Positions 46,431-58,207 of a stretch of DNA of 64,000 nucleotides are shown one piece after another. The stretch is from positions 372,001 to 436,000 of the forward strand of contig JAYWVB010000002.1 in the NCBI GenBank assembly GCA_039881045.1. Reading direction: 5' to 3'. Origin of the DNA: Chaetomium olivaceum. Lineage: Eukaryota > Ascomycota > Sordariomycetes > Sordariales > Chaetomiaceae. Position 1 is the first letter of the stretch. Each line of letters starts with the position of its first letter. A model generated the notes under the pieces. The model did no database searches. It was not told the origin of the DNA and saw nothing but the letters and a program-made list of their open reading frames with translations. The translations under genes were made by a program, and so were the position numbers.

Positions 46431-47945
46431 ACAGTACGAGGTTTGCGGTGCTATTTGTGAACATGGTATCTAATGGATGAAAAAGGCGTCAGAACGCCAC
46501 GAGATACATTATAATATGTTGCAATCGACGTCAAAACATGGCATCAGTTGGATGATTCTGAAGTCACAATAAAACCGTTCTGCCTCCGGCATTGGATTTG
46601 GTGTGGTAAAGACATTGCACGGGGAGCCGGACGACACCTAGCGACTCAAACTCTCAAGTGTCGATCAAGATTCAGACCTTAAACCTAGGTAGGTACGTGC
46701 CTACTAGATACTCAAAATCCCATATGCCGGAAAATTTCCCTAAACCCGGGGCATCAATAGAACTGCGATGATTCCCCCATCGAGAATGCAATGGGTGTCT
46801 ACATGCATAGTCGTCCCGGTCGCAGACCCTGCCACAACGGTGCGCCACTCCGACCCTCGGTAAACACAAGAGGGAGCATTTCCGTACCCGAGCTACCGTG
46901 ATAGGGTCCGTGGGTCGACGGTCCTAAAATGCTCCCTCAAACACACACGCCCAGGCTCTGGCCGCCAGCGCTCAGCTTTGCAGGACCCGAGAGACGACCT
47001 ATTAACCAACGAGCCCCAGTCGAAAACAGTGGAACTTCAATGCCAAAATGCCCTAGCAGGACTTCCAGGCAAACGCACAATGCAGCAGTTATGGCCCGCT
47101 TCCATGCAAATACCAAAAGGCAAGGTGCAGCGGATGGCCGGCAATCTCCTCCAAGTAAACAACAACACTTACTGGCCACAAAATTTAAGTGCCGTGGAAC
47201 TTTGGGGCCAGCGAGCTCCTTGGTGGTCAATCCCCTCCCAACCAGAGATTGGTCAAGGGAGGTCGAGCCGAAGCGAGTCCGTCTTCGCTCTAGTTTAAAG
47301 CTGGGGGAGCGGCCACGGAGTAAATGCAAGGGGCAAGCAGGGATGGACTGCTGAACAGTGATGACTGTGCATACGAGTGTGTACAGATTCGTAAGTGTGT
47401 GCCCACCTAGGTCCCACCCTCTAGGGATATGTTGGTCATTAGTGATGACGACTCGGAGAAGATGATGATCAAAAATGCTCTGATTCTCAACAAACACCAC
47501 GACATTAGATACCTACCTGGTAGCCGCCATCTCAAATCACATTTGGGATGTCACCATCCCCACAATTTAAGAACTCTGCATCCAAGGGCTAGCTTAGAAC
47601 AAGTCTGCATCGCGGTTCATTTGGGGGCGAAGGATTCCCTCTTGCTTTTACCCACGCGAAGGACTTCACCGTAGACGCGAAGGATTATCTCGCATTCTCT
47701 CACCCACGCAAAGGCGCCGATGTAGTAGGCGAAGAGCCAGAGTACCTGGTATGTTAGATGCAAAGTTCAAAGCGGGCCCAAACCTCGGGTTCCGATGCTC
47801 GGGGCCTGTCTGAATCCACTGCCTAGGTAATGACGAGAATAGGTCGTAAATGTCTATATAATGACGAACCTGCTCACGCACTCCGAGATTCACTATATAG
47901 CATCATCAGCCACCCACACCAACGATTCCATCGACCACCTTAGCC
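46431..47945. other. Intergenic region
   Basis: No gene supported. Contains ACCTAGGTAGGTACG at about 46684-46698 and a further CCTAGGT near 47405 and 47823. The 3' end has a TATA-like CTATATAATG about 90 nt before the next start. Confidence 0.45.
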
Positions 47946-48400
47946 ATGTATTTCAAAGCCCCGATTCTGCTCACTAGCCTGGCTGCTCTTGCGACAACGG
48001 TCTCGGCAGACTGGATGAATGTCGGCATGACTTGCGTTTTTGGAATCTGCCAATACGCCGGAAGTATGTCAAGTTAATCCTACCGGGCTATTTCTCCCTC
48101 TTCTGTGTCAGCTATCGGCGATTGCCTGAAGAATGAGTTGGCTAACTGATCCTGTGCTACCAAGCGTTCCACACCGCCAACGGCGACTATAGTGTCAACG
48201 CCAACAACGGGTGCCGGGGCACATCGGTGCCTAACATGATTGAGTTCTGCGTCGACATCCCGCGCAGCCGGGCGCACTTCAAGTTCAATGGCTGGTCCAC
48301 CAAGAGCTGCTTGCATGTGACGAGTAGCGATATCATCACGTGCGGGACCGGGCATACTTGCGGGACCATGATTTTTGAGCCTGTCAAATGCAGCTGGTAA
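47946..48400 (+). CDS. Small secreted Cys-rich protein (117 aa)
   Basis: Exons 47946-48063 and 48165-48400 (GTATGT donor, branch site CTAAC, CCAAG acceptor). Signal peptide MYFKAPILLTSLAALATTVSA, then a mature chain of about 96 residues with eight Cys (TCVFGIC, NGCRG, EFCVD, KSCLH, ITCGTG, HTCGTM, VKCSW), which could form four disulfides. No known fold is apparent to me. Size, secretion signal and Cys content fit a candidate effector or small antimicrobial protein; that is inference only. The protein ends in CSW. No frame problems. Confidence 0.85.
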
Positions 48401-49610
48401 GGCAGGGAGCTGGAAGAATGACCTTGACTTGTAAGGACGCCTGGGGTTGCCGTACGGCCGAGAACTTAAGGGGAAACAGTTGAACCAATTTATTCAGTTT
48501 CTCGATGTGTGCTAATGCTCTTGCCGGAAACAATGTGAACTGAGAGATAATTCGGGGGATGCCTGATGGTACCAGGTCTTGATCTGCATTTGCTTCCCGG
48601 GCGGTGCAATATTAGAATCGGGACTAATACGCATCCCCCACACCGACGATCGTCGATATCCCCTCCAGGCGGCCGTGAACAGTTAATAAGCCCCTCCGGA
48701 GCTGTGATCCTACCCCTGTGAGGGCCACCACAGGCCTCGCATGGTGTTCCATTAGGGTCGTAAACGTTGCAATGGAACTCAGCAAATTGCGAATAAGTGG
48801 TAGTGATCTGGTTCAAGCTGGTTGATATCGGCACGTTGGTCGGAAGCTGCAGGGAAAAGAGTGGGCCTGTGCTGAGCGAAAGGAGGAACCGTGACTGGGT
48901 CCAGAACCTTAAAAGACAAGAATCACCAAACCAAATCAGGGTTAAGTCTCACCTCAGCTCTGCGCAGCTCGGATCAGCTCTCGCGCCCCTGAGAATTTGG
49001 GACTAACGCCCTATCTATTCAATCTGATCTCTAAACAAGTGCCGTGTCCGGTTTCGCAATCTATGACCCCAGTCAACCCACCCGAGTAGACAATTAAAAC
49101 GATAGCGCAGCTATACGGCCCCCGGCAGTTTTAGGACTTCTTGACTCACGAATGCGCACCATGGCACCGTTCCTGGCTAACACCTGGTGGTGACATTTTT
49201 CTGCTTGGCATCCCCAATGGGTTGGTTGGTGGTTTCGCTCTCAGCTGCGCATCCGCTGTGCCGCATCCATCAGCTATTTTGCCCTCTTCCCATACCATCC
49301 AGCCAGTCAGCGCACATTCAGCTTTCGCGGCACGTACCAAGCTGTGCCTTCACCCAGGCAGGCACGTCGCTTTCGACTCCATGGCACGTCTCAAATTCAC
49401 CAAAATGTTCTGTTACTGGTCCGCCCGACGGCAGGATGAGAGTTTGAGAATCTGCTAGCCCGTGGCGAGTTTGGCAACGCCTCACGATCCTCAAACCCTA
49501 GGTACAAAGCCTACCATGCTCGCTCCTCTGGGGCACGCTTGTGCCCGTTCTTCATCGACTGCTGGTCATCTTTTGGCGTTTCCCTTGGCGTCTGAGCCTC
49601 CAACATCGTC
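48401..49610. other. Intergenic region
   Basis: No gene supported. CCTAGGTACA at about 49498-49507 is another copy of the recurring motif, about 110 nt upstream of the next start. Confidence 0.45.
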
Positions 49611-51214
49611 ATGTCCTTGTCACCATCCGAAGACCAACTGCTCCGCACCACCGGGCATCTGATGCCGGTGGAGGCCATGAAGGTGAGTTGAGACAACTCA
49701 AGGGGACCACCCATCTCTAACACGGTACCGCAGGCTGTCATATGGGTGGGCTTTGCACTCTGCTTCATTGGCTTTTGTGCACGTTCATACATCAGGTGGA
49801 TATGCTTCCGCCGACTCCTGCCCGAGGATTGGATCATGATGATGGTACTTGGCATCCAGTTGGCGGCAGCCTGTGTCGCTCAACTGCGGCTTCATTATGT
49901 GTACATGCTCGAAGATGTTTCCAACGGTGCCATTTCCATGCCTTCGACTTTCCCCGAAGACGTGCCCAAGGCGCTGCACGGCATCTTCATCCAAGGAATT
50001 CTCAGCATCACGGGTGTTCACGCAGTCAAGCTGAGCTTCCTCCTCTTCTTCCATCGCCTCGGCCGCCAAATACCCAAGTACATCATGTTCTGGTGGTTTG
50101 TCGCGTTTGTGACCCTGGCATCGTATGCCATCAGCATCGGCCTCATTGAGTACAAGTGCATGTTGAGCTCCCTCGACGTCATCTTTTTCCAATGCACCGC
50201 GAACGGCGAGACTACACGGCAATGGGCCTACATGATTGCCTACTGCACCATTGACGCAGCCTCGGATTTACTGAGTAAGCATCCCGTCTCCGTGAAACAT
50301 GTAAACGGACACCCGCCTAACGGTTTTAGTTCTCTGCCTTCCCATCGTCATTCTGTGGAAAGTCCGCCTCACCATGCGGAAGAAGCTGATCCTCGGCGGC
50401 ATCTTCTCTTTAACCTTGATCACCGTCGCCGTGACCATCATTCGCGGCACTATCCACACGGGCAAAGTCGCGACCGATGGCTCCCAAACCCAAAACATCG
50501 CCTGGGCATGGTTCTGGCTCTCCATCGAATTTATCATGGGTAAGCCTTGCGAACCCCCTTTGAACCGCAAACAGCAACTAATCCCCTTTTCTTAGCATAC
50601 ATAATCTCCTGCCTCGTCTCCTTCCGCATGCTCTTCGTACACAACGAGAAGTCCTCCGCGCTCGCCCATCAGAAACACCAGCAGCAACAACAAGAAAAAC
50701 ACCGCCTCTCCCCGCCCAACCGCCCATCCGACTCCTCAAGGAAGACGCCGCCCCGCAAGCGCTTTATCGACACCCTGCTCAATACATTCCACGACTGGGA
50801 GGGCACGACGCGCGCCAGCGGCGGCTTCCTCGATGCCACGCTGCCCTCGGGCCGCATGAGCGTGGACTTCATGCAATACCGTACGGCTGGGCAGGGCGGA
50901 GATAGCGATGATGGTGTTTATCAGTCGCTCGGTGGAAAGAGCGTTAGGACGGCGAGAGTAGCAGTACCACTGCTGTTGGTGTTGGTGGTGGTGGTGGTGG
51001 TGGTGTTGACGTTAATGTTCATAGAGTTAGCAGCGGTGATGGGGATGATGATGAGAGGCCGGATTCGGCCAAGACACTGACGGGGCCGCACGTGTATGAG
51101 GTCGCGCAGGTGGCCAGGCCGATGAGTGCGCGAATTGTGACGACGCATGGGAGTCAGTCGTCGCAGGATATGGGGTTCCGGTTTGACTTTGGGCAGCCGG
51201 GGGGAATGCTTTGA
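49611..51214 (+). CDS. Seven-TM rhodopsin-like / PTH11-type membrane protein
   Basis: Four exons (49611-49682, 49734-50274, 50330-50539, 50596-51214) with standard introns. Seven hydrophobic segments: AVIWVGFALCFIGFCA, WIMMMVLGIQLAAACV, GILSITGVHAVKLSFLLFF, YIMFWWFVAFVTLASYAISIG, AYMIAYCTIDAASDLL, LCLPIVILW with LILGGIFSLTLITVAVTII, and IAWAWFWLSIEFIM with AYIISCLVSF. This is the fungal rhodopsin-domain family (PF20684), relatives of PTH11 receptors. The cytoplasmic tail is Gln/Pro/Ser-rich, with a GGT-repeat-coded Gly/Val run near 50985-51005. One frame change at about 50955 is needed to reach the stop at 51212. Ligand unknown; plasma membrane. Confidence 0.82.
50978..51008 (+). repeat. GGT trinucleotide tract in coding sequence
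   Basis: Run of GGT units near the 3' end of the rhodopsin-like gene, reading as Gly in the continued frame. Confidence 0.8.
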
Positions 51215-51583
51215 GTCTTGTGACTTGTATTGTATGGATAAGGGATGGTGGCGTTCTGGCGGTCTGATTTCTATTGTATCTGATACCATATTGGAAAAGG
51301 ATGTTGCATTTTGGATTGAGTTTGTATTGAGTAAATAGTGGTGTCCCTCGCGTCCTTTGTCGTCAATCTGACCCCTTGAACATCGTCCAGCGTTATTTCT
51401 GACCGAAAAACGGCCCGGGGATGATCTAGATCTATTCAAGCGAGATGCACAGTCACAAAAACAAGAGGATCGCTCTGTAAACATCACGTTTCAAACGTTA
51501 TCCATGTAACACTAACTGCATCCTAACTTGCTCTATCCAAAACACCAATATCAAACTGCTCCCCGCGAAAATACCAGCTTCCC
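51215..51583. other. Short intergenic region
   Basis: Convergent 3' flanks of the rhodopsin-like and the small secreted protein genes. Nothing seen. Confidence 0.5.
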
Positions 51584-52008
51584 CTAAGCCTGAGTCGAGG
51601 CGCAGTCGCCACCGCCCAGTCCGCCGGCGCACAGGCGGGTGCAGCCGATGCCGAGCTGGGCCACCGTGATGCACTTGTCATCCTCAAGCTTGGTAAGGAG
51701 GTCACCCTTGCAGCTGTCGCCATCGCTGTCCTGGTAGGCGAACCAGACGTCGGAAATGGCGTCGACCTTGATGGCCTTGATGTTGTCCGTCAGGGGAGCA
51801 TCACCCGTCGAGAAACCGTTGTAGACCTTCTTGTCAACCTCGTTGGAGCTGCGATGGGGAATCAGTCAGGGTTTGTTAAGGGAGCAAGAGGACGGGTCTG
51901 CTGAATTGATGCGACGTACCAGTTCTCGTCGTCATACATCTTGGTGGCGGCGCCGAAGGCAGTGCTGGCGAGGCCGGCAACAAAGAGGAGGGTGGCAGTG
52001 GCACGCAT
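51584..52008 (-). CDS. Small secreted Cys-rich protein (117 aa)
   Basis: Exons 52008-51920 and 51848-51584 (GTACGT..CGCAG intron) give 117 residues without errors. Signal peptide MRATATLLFVAGLASTAFG, then an acidic mature chain (YDDEN, KVDAISDVWFAYQDSDGDSCKGDLL) with six Cys, the last three clustered near the end (GCTRLCAGGLGGGDC). Unlike the other 117-residue secreted protein in this window, the Cys spacing differs, so the equal length is coincidence or architecture rather than clear homology. Role unknown; effector-like or cell-surface. Confidence 0.85.
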
Positions 52009-52818
52009 TTTGACTATTGAAGCGTTTGGTCTGTGAGACTTGTAGATTGGTTTGTGGTTGTAGTTGTGTTGAGATGTCTTTGTTGTTTGTTGATGTTGTG
52101 AAGTTGTCTGTCTTATTAGGTAACTTCCTCCTGCTGAAGGGATGCAAAGAACTTATACTCGTTTTCCCTTACTTCTATCTTCGTTTAATTTTGACAATCC
52201 CGCCCGTCGATTCATACATACTTTCGGCTTTAACAACAGAGCGAGGCCGTGGCCTTCTCTGATGCAGGTCTCACTGCACTTTGATGCCGCGATTCAATGT
52301 TTGTGACGGGTTTGGCCAACACCAAACCCGAAGTGACCAGTGTTGAAGCTCCACAGGCCCTATCTAATGTGGCATGATAGCCAAATTTTATCATAAGCGA
52401 CAGACATCTATGACGGGTCAAGCTGGTCGGTCTTAACCTGATGTCGAGGCCAGGAGAGGGTCCGGCAGTTTCATGCTGACGGCCCTAGGCAGCGTTGATA
52501 CGTGGTGACGCTCTAGGGCCCACAGTCATCTTACCGCTTGATTTAAAGCGTTTACGAAGAGGCCGAGATTTTGATCGCCTCGGAGTAATCTGTACATAAC
52601 GAACAAAAGGGTCCGGTGTGAGAGGCCTGCAACAGGCGGGACTGATAAAATGAGGCCGCCGCCATGGTTTTCAACGACCACATCGGCGTATTTTGGTCAT
52701 TTTCCGAACTTACGTCTGATCGGATTATCCGCAATGGTACCTATGTTGGCAATAGCCAAGCAAAGCAATGCCTAACTGTCGATCGTATAAGCGCCAAATC
52801 GGCATGTGGAAGTATTCG
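52009..52818. other. Intergenic region
   Basis: Upstream of the secreted protein (-) and downstream of the hydrolase (-). A T-rich stretch near 52065-52135 would be the 5' UTR/promoter of the secreted protein. No gene seen. Confidence 0.5.
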
Positions 52819-54665
52819 TTACATTCTCCAAGGCCCGAGCCATGAGTCTCGAGCTAGCTCTTGTTGCGCCCGCCAAATTATTCCGTCCTCTGCGCCCAGA
52901 ATCTGAAGTTGAGCCTCGGCCAAAGCTGATATTTCCTCGGGCGCGGAAAAATACGGTTTTCCGTCCGCTTCGCATTGCACATGCTCCTCCGGCAGCTTCC
53001 CGTCATACAAGAAATTCCGCACATGGTGCGCGACACACAAGGACGGCAGAGCCAACGTGCAGTGACCGTATCCCTTGACTTCCACAATTTGTGATCCCTC
53101 AAACACCTCCTTTGCTCCCTTCGCGGAAACCAGGGGGCATACCGGATCGTATGTCGTCGAGAGCAACAGCAGTGGGTGTGCCGTTTTGACCTTTTTCTTG
53201 GGGACGAAGGTGTGCGTATGCGGGACTGTCCAGGCCTGTTTTGAGAAATAATAATCTAGCTCAATGGCGCCGAAAAGGGTCAAGTTGAAGAAGGGGAGCA
53301 ACTGGTCTACCAGCTTAACCCGATCCGCTGGCCACTTGATGGATCCAGAAGTGCCGTCGTTGATGCCCACAAACTTAAGCGCATCGCCCAAGTCTCCCAG
53401 GCTTCCTCCCTGCCGTAAGCCAGAAACGCAGCTGTAGCGTTACCACGGAACAACGAGGCCAGGTTAGCTGCGAGCTCCCTCCAACTCGCCGGTTTATACA
53501 GCGCCGGAAACACGCCATTCTGCCAAACCGCCCAGCTATCCAGCATCCCAAATACCGTGTTATTGACGTACACACCGACCGGCTCGTCCTCCAGCTTGGC
53601 AATTCCCTTCACCACCACATCTAACAACTCCTCCTTGGACCCCGCTAGTCCGGCCAATGCACAATCGTCCTCCCCGGCTTTGACGCACTCATCCACAAAT
53701 CCCTCGAGCACACGGTCCGTATCCGTCAACATCTCAGCATCCAGCAGCTCCTCATACCAATCAAACTGGTTCGCAACCCCATCCACAATCACCCGCTCCG
53801 CCCTGTCCGGGAACATGGTAGCGTACGTCTGGCCCAGAAGGGTGCCATAGCTGAAGCCCCAGTAATACAACCCCTCCTGACCCAGCGCATCCAGAATGGA
53901 ATTCATATCCGCCGCCGTCTGCGGGGTATTGATGTACGCGCCATGCTCCCCCATCGTCTCCGCACAAGCCTGCACAAACCCCTGCGTCCACGCCCACAAC
54001 TCGCCGCTATCCTCCACCACTCTCTTGGCGCGCACACCCGACAGCGCGCGGCGGGCCTCAGCAGTCGGGTAGCAGCTGGCGCGTGGGGTTGACCCGTTGA
54101 CGCCGCGCGGGTCGAAGCCCACGAGGTGGAAGCCGTCGCCGACGATGTCGGCCAGCAGTGCGCCGCGGCGGTGCACGATGCCCGTGCCCGAGCCGCCCGG
54201 CCCGCCCGGGTTGAGGAGTAAATTACGCGTGGTGGGGGTGGGGTTGCGACTGCGCAGCCGGACGAGGGGGATGGTGAAGGCTTTGTTGTCCGGGAGGTTG
54301 TTGGAGGCGTTGAAATGGTCCATGGGTACAGTCAGGCTGGCGCATTCGAGAGGGCGGTCGGCAATGATACCGCAGGGGGCCCAGCGGATGTGCTCGCCTG
54401 GGTAGCCGATGGAACCGGAGGGCCACAACCAGTGGACGAAACCATGTATGTAGGGTCGGATCAAAGGAAGAATGAAAGCCAAATATATAAATTGCCATAT
54501 GAAGAGCGCACGATGCTTGATGAAGAATGCCTTCCTGGCCTCGAGGAACGTTGGACGCCGCGGAGCCTCGTTGGGTCGCTCTTCGGTTAGGCCATCGATG
54601 GCGGATGGCGCACCCGTGAGCAAGGGCGCGCTCTCACAATCCATTTGAGATGAAAACTGTCGCAT
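52819..54665 (-). CDS. Membrane-anchored alpha/beta hydrolase with TAP-like C-terminal domain
   Basis: Start ATG at 54665. A cytoplasmic stretch of about 60 residues precedes a TM helix (FIWQFIYLAFILPLI), then an alpha/beta hydrolase: oxyanion region LLLNPGGPGGSGTG, HLVGFDPRGVNGSTP, nucleophile GFSYGTLLGQTYA, acid in STTYDPVCP and catalytic His in GYGHCT. The last 100 residues match the TAP-like domain found in tripeptidyl-type hydrolases. About 615 residues. One frame change at about 53395-53400 (between YGREEAWE and LGDALKFVGIND) is needed. Likely a type II membrane peptidase or esterase; substrate unknown. Confidence 0.85.
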
Positions 54666-56060
54666 ATTGAAACGCGGTTATTCCGCCGTTTGCGCGGTCC
54701 CTCGCAGCTGAGAAGACTTGAGAAGCCTCAACTTGAGAAGCCTCGACTTGAGGTCCGGGCTCGAGTGCTTGCCCAGCGAAGACAAGATGACAAAGGAACC
54801 AACCGGACACGAGATGACCCGACACTGCGGGGAAACCCGAACCTTTTGAATGCCGCTCAGCTGAGCCTCGGCTCCACTTCCCTTCAAGAAAGTGTCTGGT
54901 CTCCTTCGTACGGAGTACGCCTTGGTGGCTGTGTGAATCAGCCTGATGCCTTCAGCATCAATATTCAGACACCAAAGAGTTACCTGAGATGTCCAAGCTC
55001 TCTTGGAGGTGTTTTCGCCTGGGAGCTGCCGAGAAATGTCTTCCAACGTTCAATTGAACACCCCTGGCCGTTTTTGGAAGGGTTATCCCATGAACTCAAT
55101 CGATTCAACTACCTTAGGTACCTAGCTTAGAACGTGTTTCGGATTGACTATATGTACTTGGCTTCGATTTAATTGCCGCTATTGCAACTGCGTTGGTGAG
55201 AAGAGACTTTGAGTAACAAAGGACCCACTTTGCGAAAGGGTTCACAGCATGGAACTTGCTTTGCCTACCCTTTCCACCAACTGCCCCATTTCATCTCATA
55301 CATGGTGAAAACATGAATAAGTTGGAAGCGGCTGAGAGCAGCTGTTCCCGAGAGTTGGTCGGCCGCAGACCGTGATTCAACCCCGAGCATATTGGGCATG
55401 TGAAAGGAGCAAACATTGGTTATTGTGCAACCACGGAGGGCAGAATGATCGTCCATTCATGATGCTCTGGAACGTGATGAACTACATGTACAATAAGAAG
55501 GGCAAACAAGCTCACCCTAATCACATGCTACAAAAGAAAGACCGGTGTAAAAAGGGGACGGCCAAGAAAGGCGTCACTCCCGGTAAAGGAGCAAGGAGGG
55601 CGAAACTCCAATCGATGTTGTAACCTTCCAGGCAGTTGAACCAAACAGTGTTTGTCCGGAAAGGTTCCGTTAGCTGGCATTTGAAAGAGAATGTTCCTGC
55701 CGTGAGTGCAGATGTGCCCCTCTGAGACGGGACAGAGTGGTTCAGGGAGAACTTGACGCGTCATGGGACACAGGAACTTGCTCACCTAGAAGCAATAACG
55801 TGTTGGAAGAAGGAAGAGGACGGGAGTATCCCGCACCTGCAAGTCTCAGCTTTGCGCAACAGCAACATGCTGGCGAGATATGAGACGGAACTCAACATCT
55901 CTAGATTATAAATTACCTTCTCTTCGACCACTTCCTAGCCACTTCTTCCTCTTCACCACCAACACACTCCTCTTCTCGAGCAAAGAATACCATCATCTTC
56001 TTACCTCCAACTACAATCACACAAACAAACCCCACAATCTTCTCTTTGAACACCAGCAAG
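54666..56060. other. Intergenic region
   Basis: No gene is convincing. A Lys-rich frame at 55372-55623 lacks any other support. Short direct repeats (TTGAGAAGCCTC) occur near 54718-54750 and TTAGGTACCTAGC at about 55115-55127. Confidence 0.45.
54718..54752. repeat. Short direct repeats in intergenic DNA
   Basis: Three near copies of a GACTTGAGAAGCCTC-like unit, about 16-17 bp apart. Confidence 0.7.
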
Positions 56061-56500
56061 ATGTTTGCCACCACCATTGCTTCCGTTCTCGCCGTCACGG
56101 CCACCCTCATGGGCGCCGTCGTCTCAAGCCCCATCTCCAGCGCCGACGCCATCTCGGTCGCCGCCGACAACGACAAGCGTGCCGCCCAAGCCTCAGGCCG
56201 CTTCACCTACTACAACCCGGGCCTGGGCGCCTGCGGCCAGAACCACGGCGCGACGGCGACTATGTGGTCGCCCTGAGCCACGCCGACTTTGACCCTTCGA
56301 CCCCCAACGGCAATCCCAACAACAACCCGCTCTGCGGCCGCCACCTGCGCGCCTCCTACTCCGGCAAGACCGTCGACGTCACCGTCGTCGACCGCTGCGA
56401 GGGCTGCGCCTCGGGCGACCTCGACTTTAGCCCGGCCGCATTCCAGGCTCTTGCCGCCCTCAGCGTCGGCGTCATCCAGGGCACCTGGGAGTGGATCTAA
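56061..56500 (+). CDS. Secreted double-psi beta-barrel protein (expansin/RlpA-like)
   Basis: Signal peptide MFATTIASVLAVTATLMGAVVS, then a propeptide-like segment to KR (DNDKRAAQ, possible Kex2-type site), then the barrel: GRFTYYNPGLGACGQNHG, DYVVALSHADFD, NPLCGRHLRASYSGKTVDVTVVDRCEGC and DLDFSPAAFQALA, ending in GVIQGTWEWI. This is the short barwin/expansin-like family common in fungi, extracellular and probably wall- or polysaccharide-associated; members have no shown hydrolase activity. About 146 residues. A single shift at about 56250, between the ACGQNHGA and DYVVALS blocks, splits the reading. Confidence 0.88.
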
Positions 56501-58207
56501 GTTGGGGATGGCATTCCGGCGCCCGTTGCACTTGGATGAGGGGAATTTGGGACACTGGGCGGGATGTCTTTTCTGAGAGAGGGTTGGGGGTCACACAGAT
56601 GGTCTGGTCATGGATGGCCTTGGTCTGGGGAGAGGGGGATGATAGCTTCTCCGATTAGACTGGGGTGGATGGCTCTAGGAAACCGCTCAGTTCCTACTCT
56701 TCTCTCTGCCTTGTGTTGTGCTCCCTGATTTCCATTGGAAAGATATAGCCCGTGAAACTGTGACTGCCGATCATGACTTGATAACAGAATGAGCGCGATG
56801 GAATTGTATTATGGGGCGAGTGCTTTCCACCAATCGTTCCAGCAGCACGCTCCCAGCTCGCCTTAGGTTGGCATCTCGCCCTCCACATGGGAGGAGTGCC
56901 ATTAGCATTTATCTCCAGGAGCCCTAATGCAACATCTCCAAGCTATGGTTCCTTACTGAATCACGTTGACCTGCAATCCGAAGAGGTGTGTAAGCCAGGT
57001 TTGGCGTTTCAACGCAGCCGGCCCCTGCCCATGCTGGTTCAACAATGATGGAGTTCACACCAAACGGTCCGGCTCTCAAGATGATGCAACGCCCAGGTCA
57101 CGCCAAATGCCGGAACAGCGGTCCTTTCCTACAGCCCAGAGCTGACATCGGGTCGTTTGGACGCTGATTTTGACTTTACTGGTGTTGGACGGCCCCGTTG
57201 AACTTAAGGTTCGCGGTATAGTTTCCCGCTATGGACTCAAGAACGCGAGCCCGTCTAGCCTCCAAGAAGATTTAATCTTGTCTTCCTCCTCATCAGCCCC
57301 CAAAAAATTTAAGACAGAAGGGAAACCAGCGTTTTAGAGATGCCACTTTCCTGCTAAACCTTTGTCGGGGAGTCTAATGTGATTGAGCATGCAGTCCATG
57401 CCAAAGAAGAGGCTAAGACCAGACGATAAAAGTTGTTCACAGTGCCTCCAGAAACCAGCAGCTCTGTGCAAGAAACAGTCACTGCTTTGGCGCCAAGACA
57501 TCAGTTGCACGTGCCCTTCGTTGTGATTAAAATATCTTGGAGGTTGCTGTTTGCAGCGCGCTGCATAACCCACCTGTCCATTTTCATCAGTACAATCACG
57601 ACCACAAAACTAGTAGGTACCTACCTACGGTATCGCCAAGGCAACTCATGACTCACGACTCACGTGTAAAAGAAAAAAGACAGGAAAAGCGGAAACAGCC
57701 TAACCGGCGGCCAACGCCCTCTCTCTATTTATCAACTGAGCTGGGCAGCCAAGGCTCCCGCCCGGAGCGAGGGCTTTAAACAGCTTGACCATCTCCAACA
57801 CGACACCCGGCGCCGCCGCCCCAACTTCAGCCACCGACTCCAGGAACAACGCTGGCAGCATGGCTAGGTAGGCCTGCATGATGACCGCCGCAGCGACTAA
57901 GAAGGAAGGGTATGAACTCCTGGGTACAGGCAGGGACGCGGTCGGCAGAGAGGCGGTCGGAAGGACTGGGAAGGGACTCGGATGATCGCCAGACAGAGCA
58001 ATATCAAGCCGGAAAAATATCGTACTTTCGCGCGCATAGCAGTCTACCATCTGAGATTTACAATGCGAAGGCAAGGGCAGCAGCGTTGCAATTGCGTGAT
58101 ACCGGCGACCTTGTCAAGTTACTCAATCTCTAGGTACCTCCATCTTCCACGACGTCACAACCCGCTTCCTCTCTCCCGTCTTTCACGTTCTGGGTCTTCT
58201 TTCCCGA
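56501..58207. other. Intergenic region
   Basis: About 1.7 kb with no supported gene. GTAGGTACCTACC lies at about 57614-57626 and CTAGGTACCTCC at about 58131-58142. Confidence 0.45.

Noticed and set aside
55372..55623. Lys-rich frame of 83 codons
   Set aside because: No homology recognised and no splice or promoter context; probably chance.
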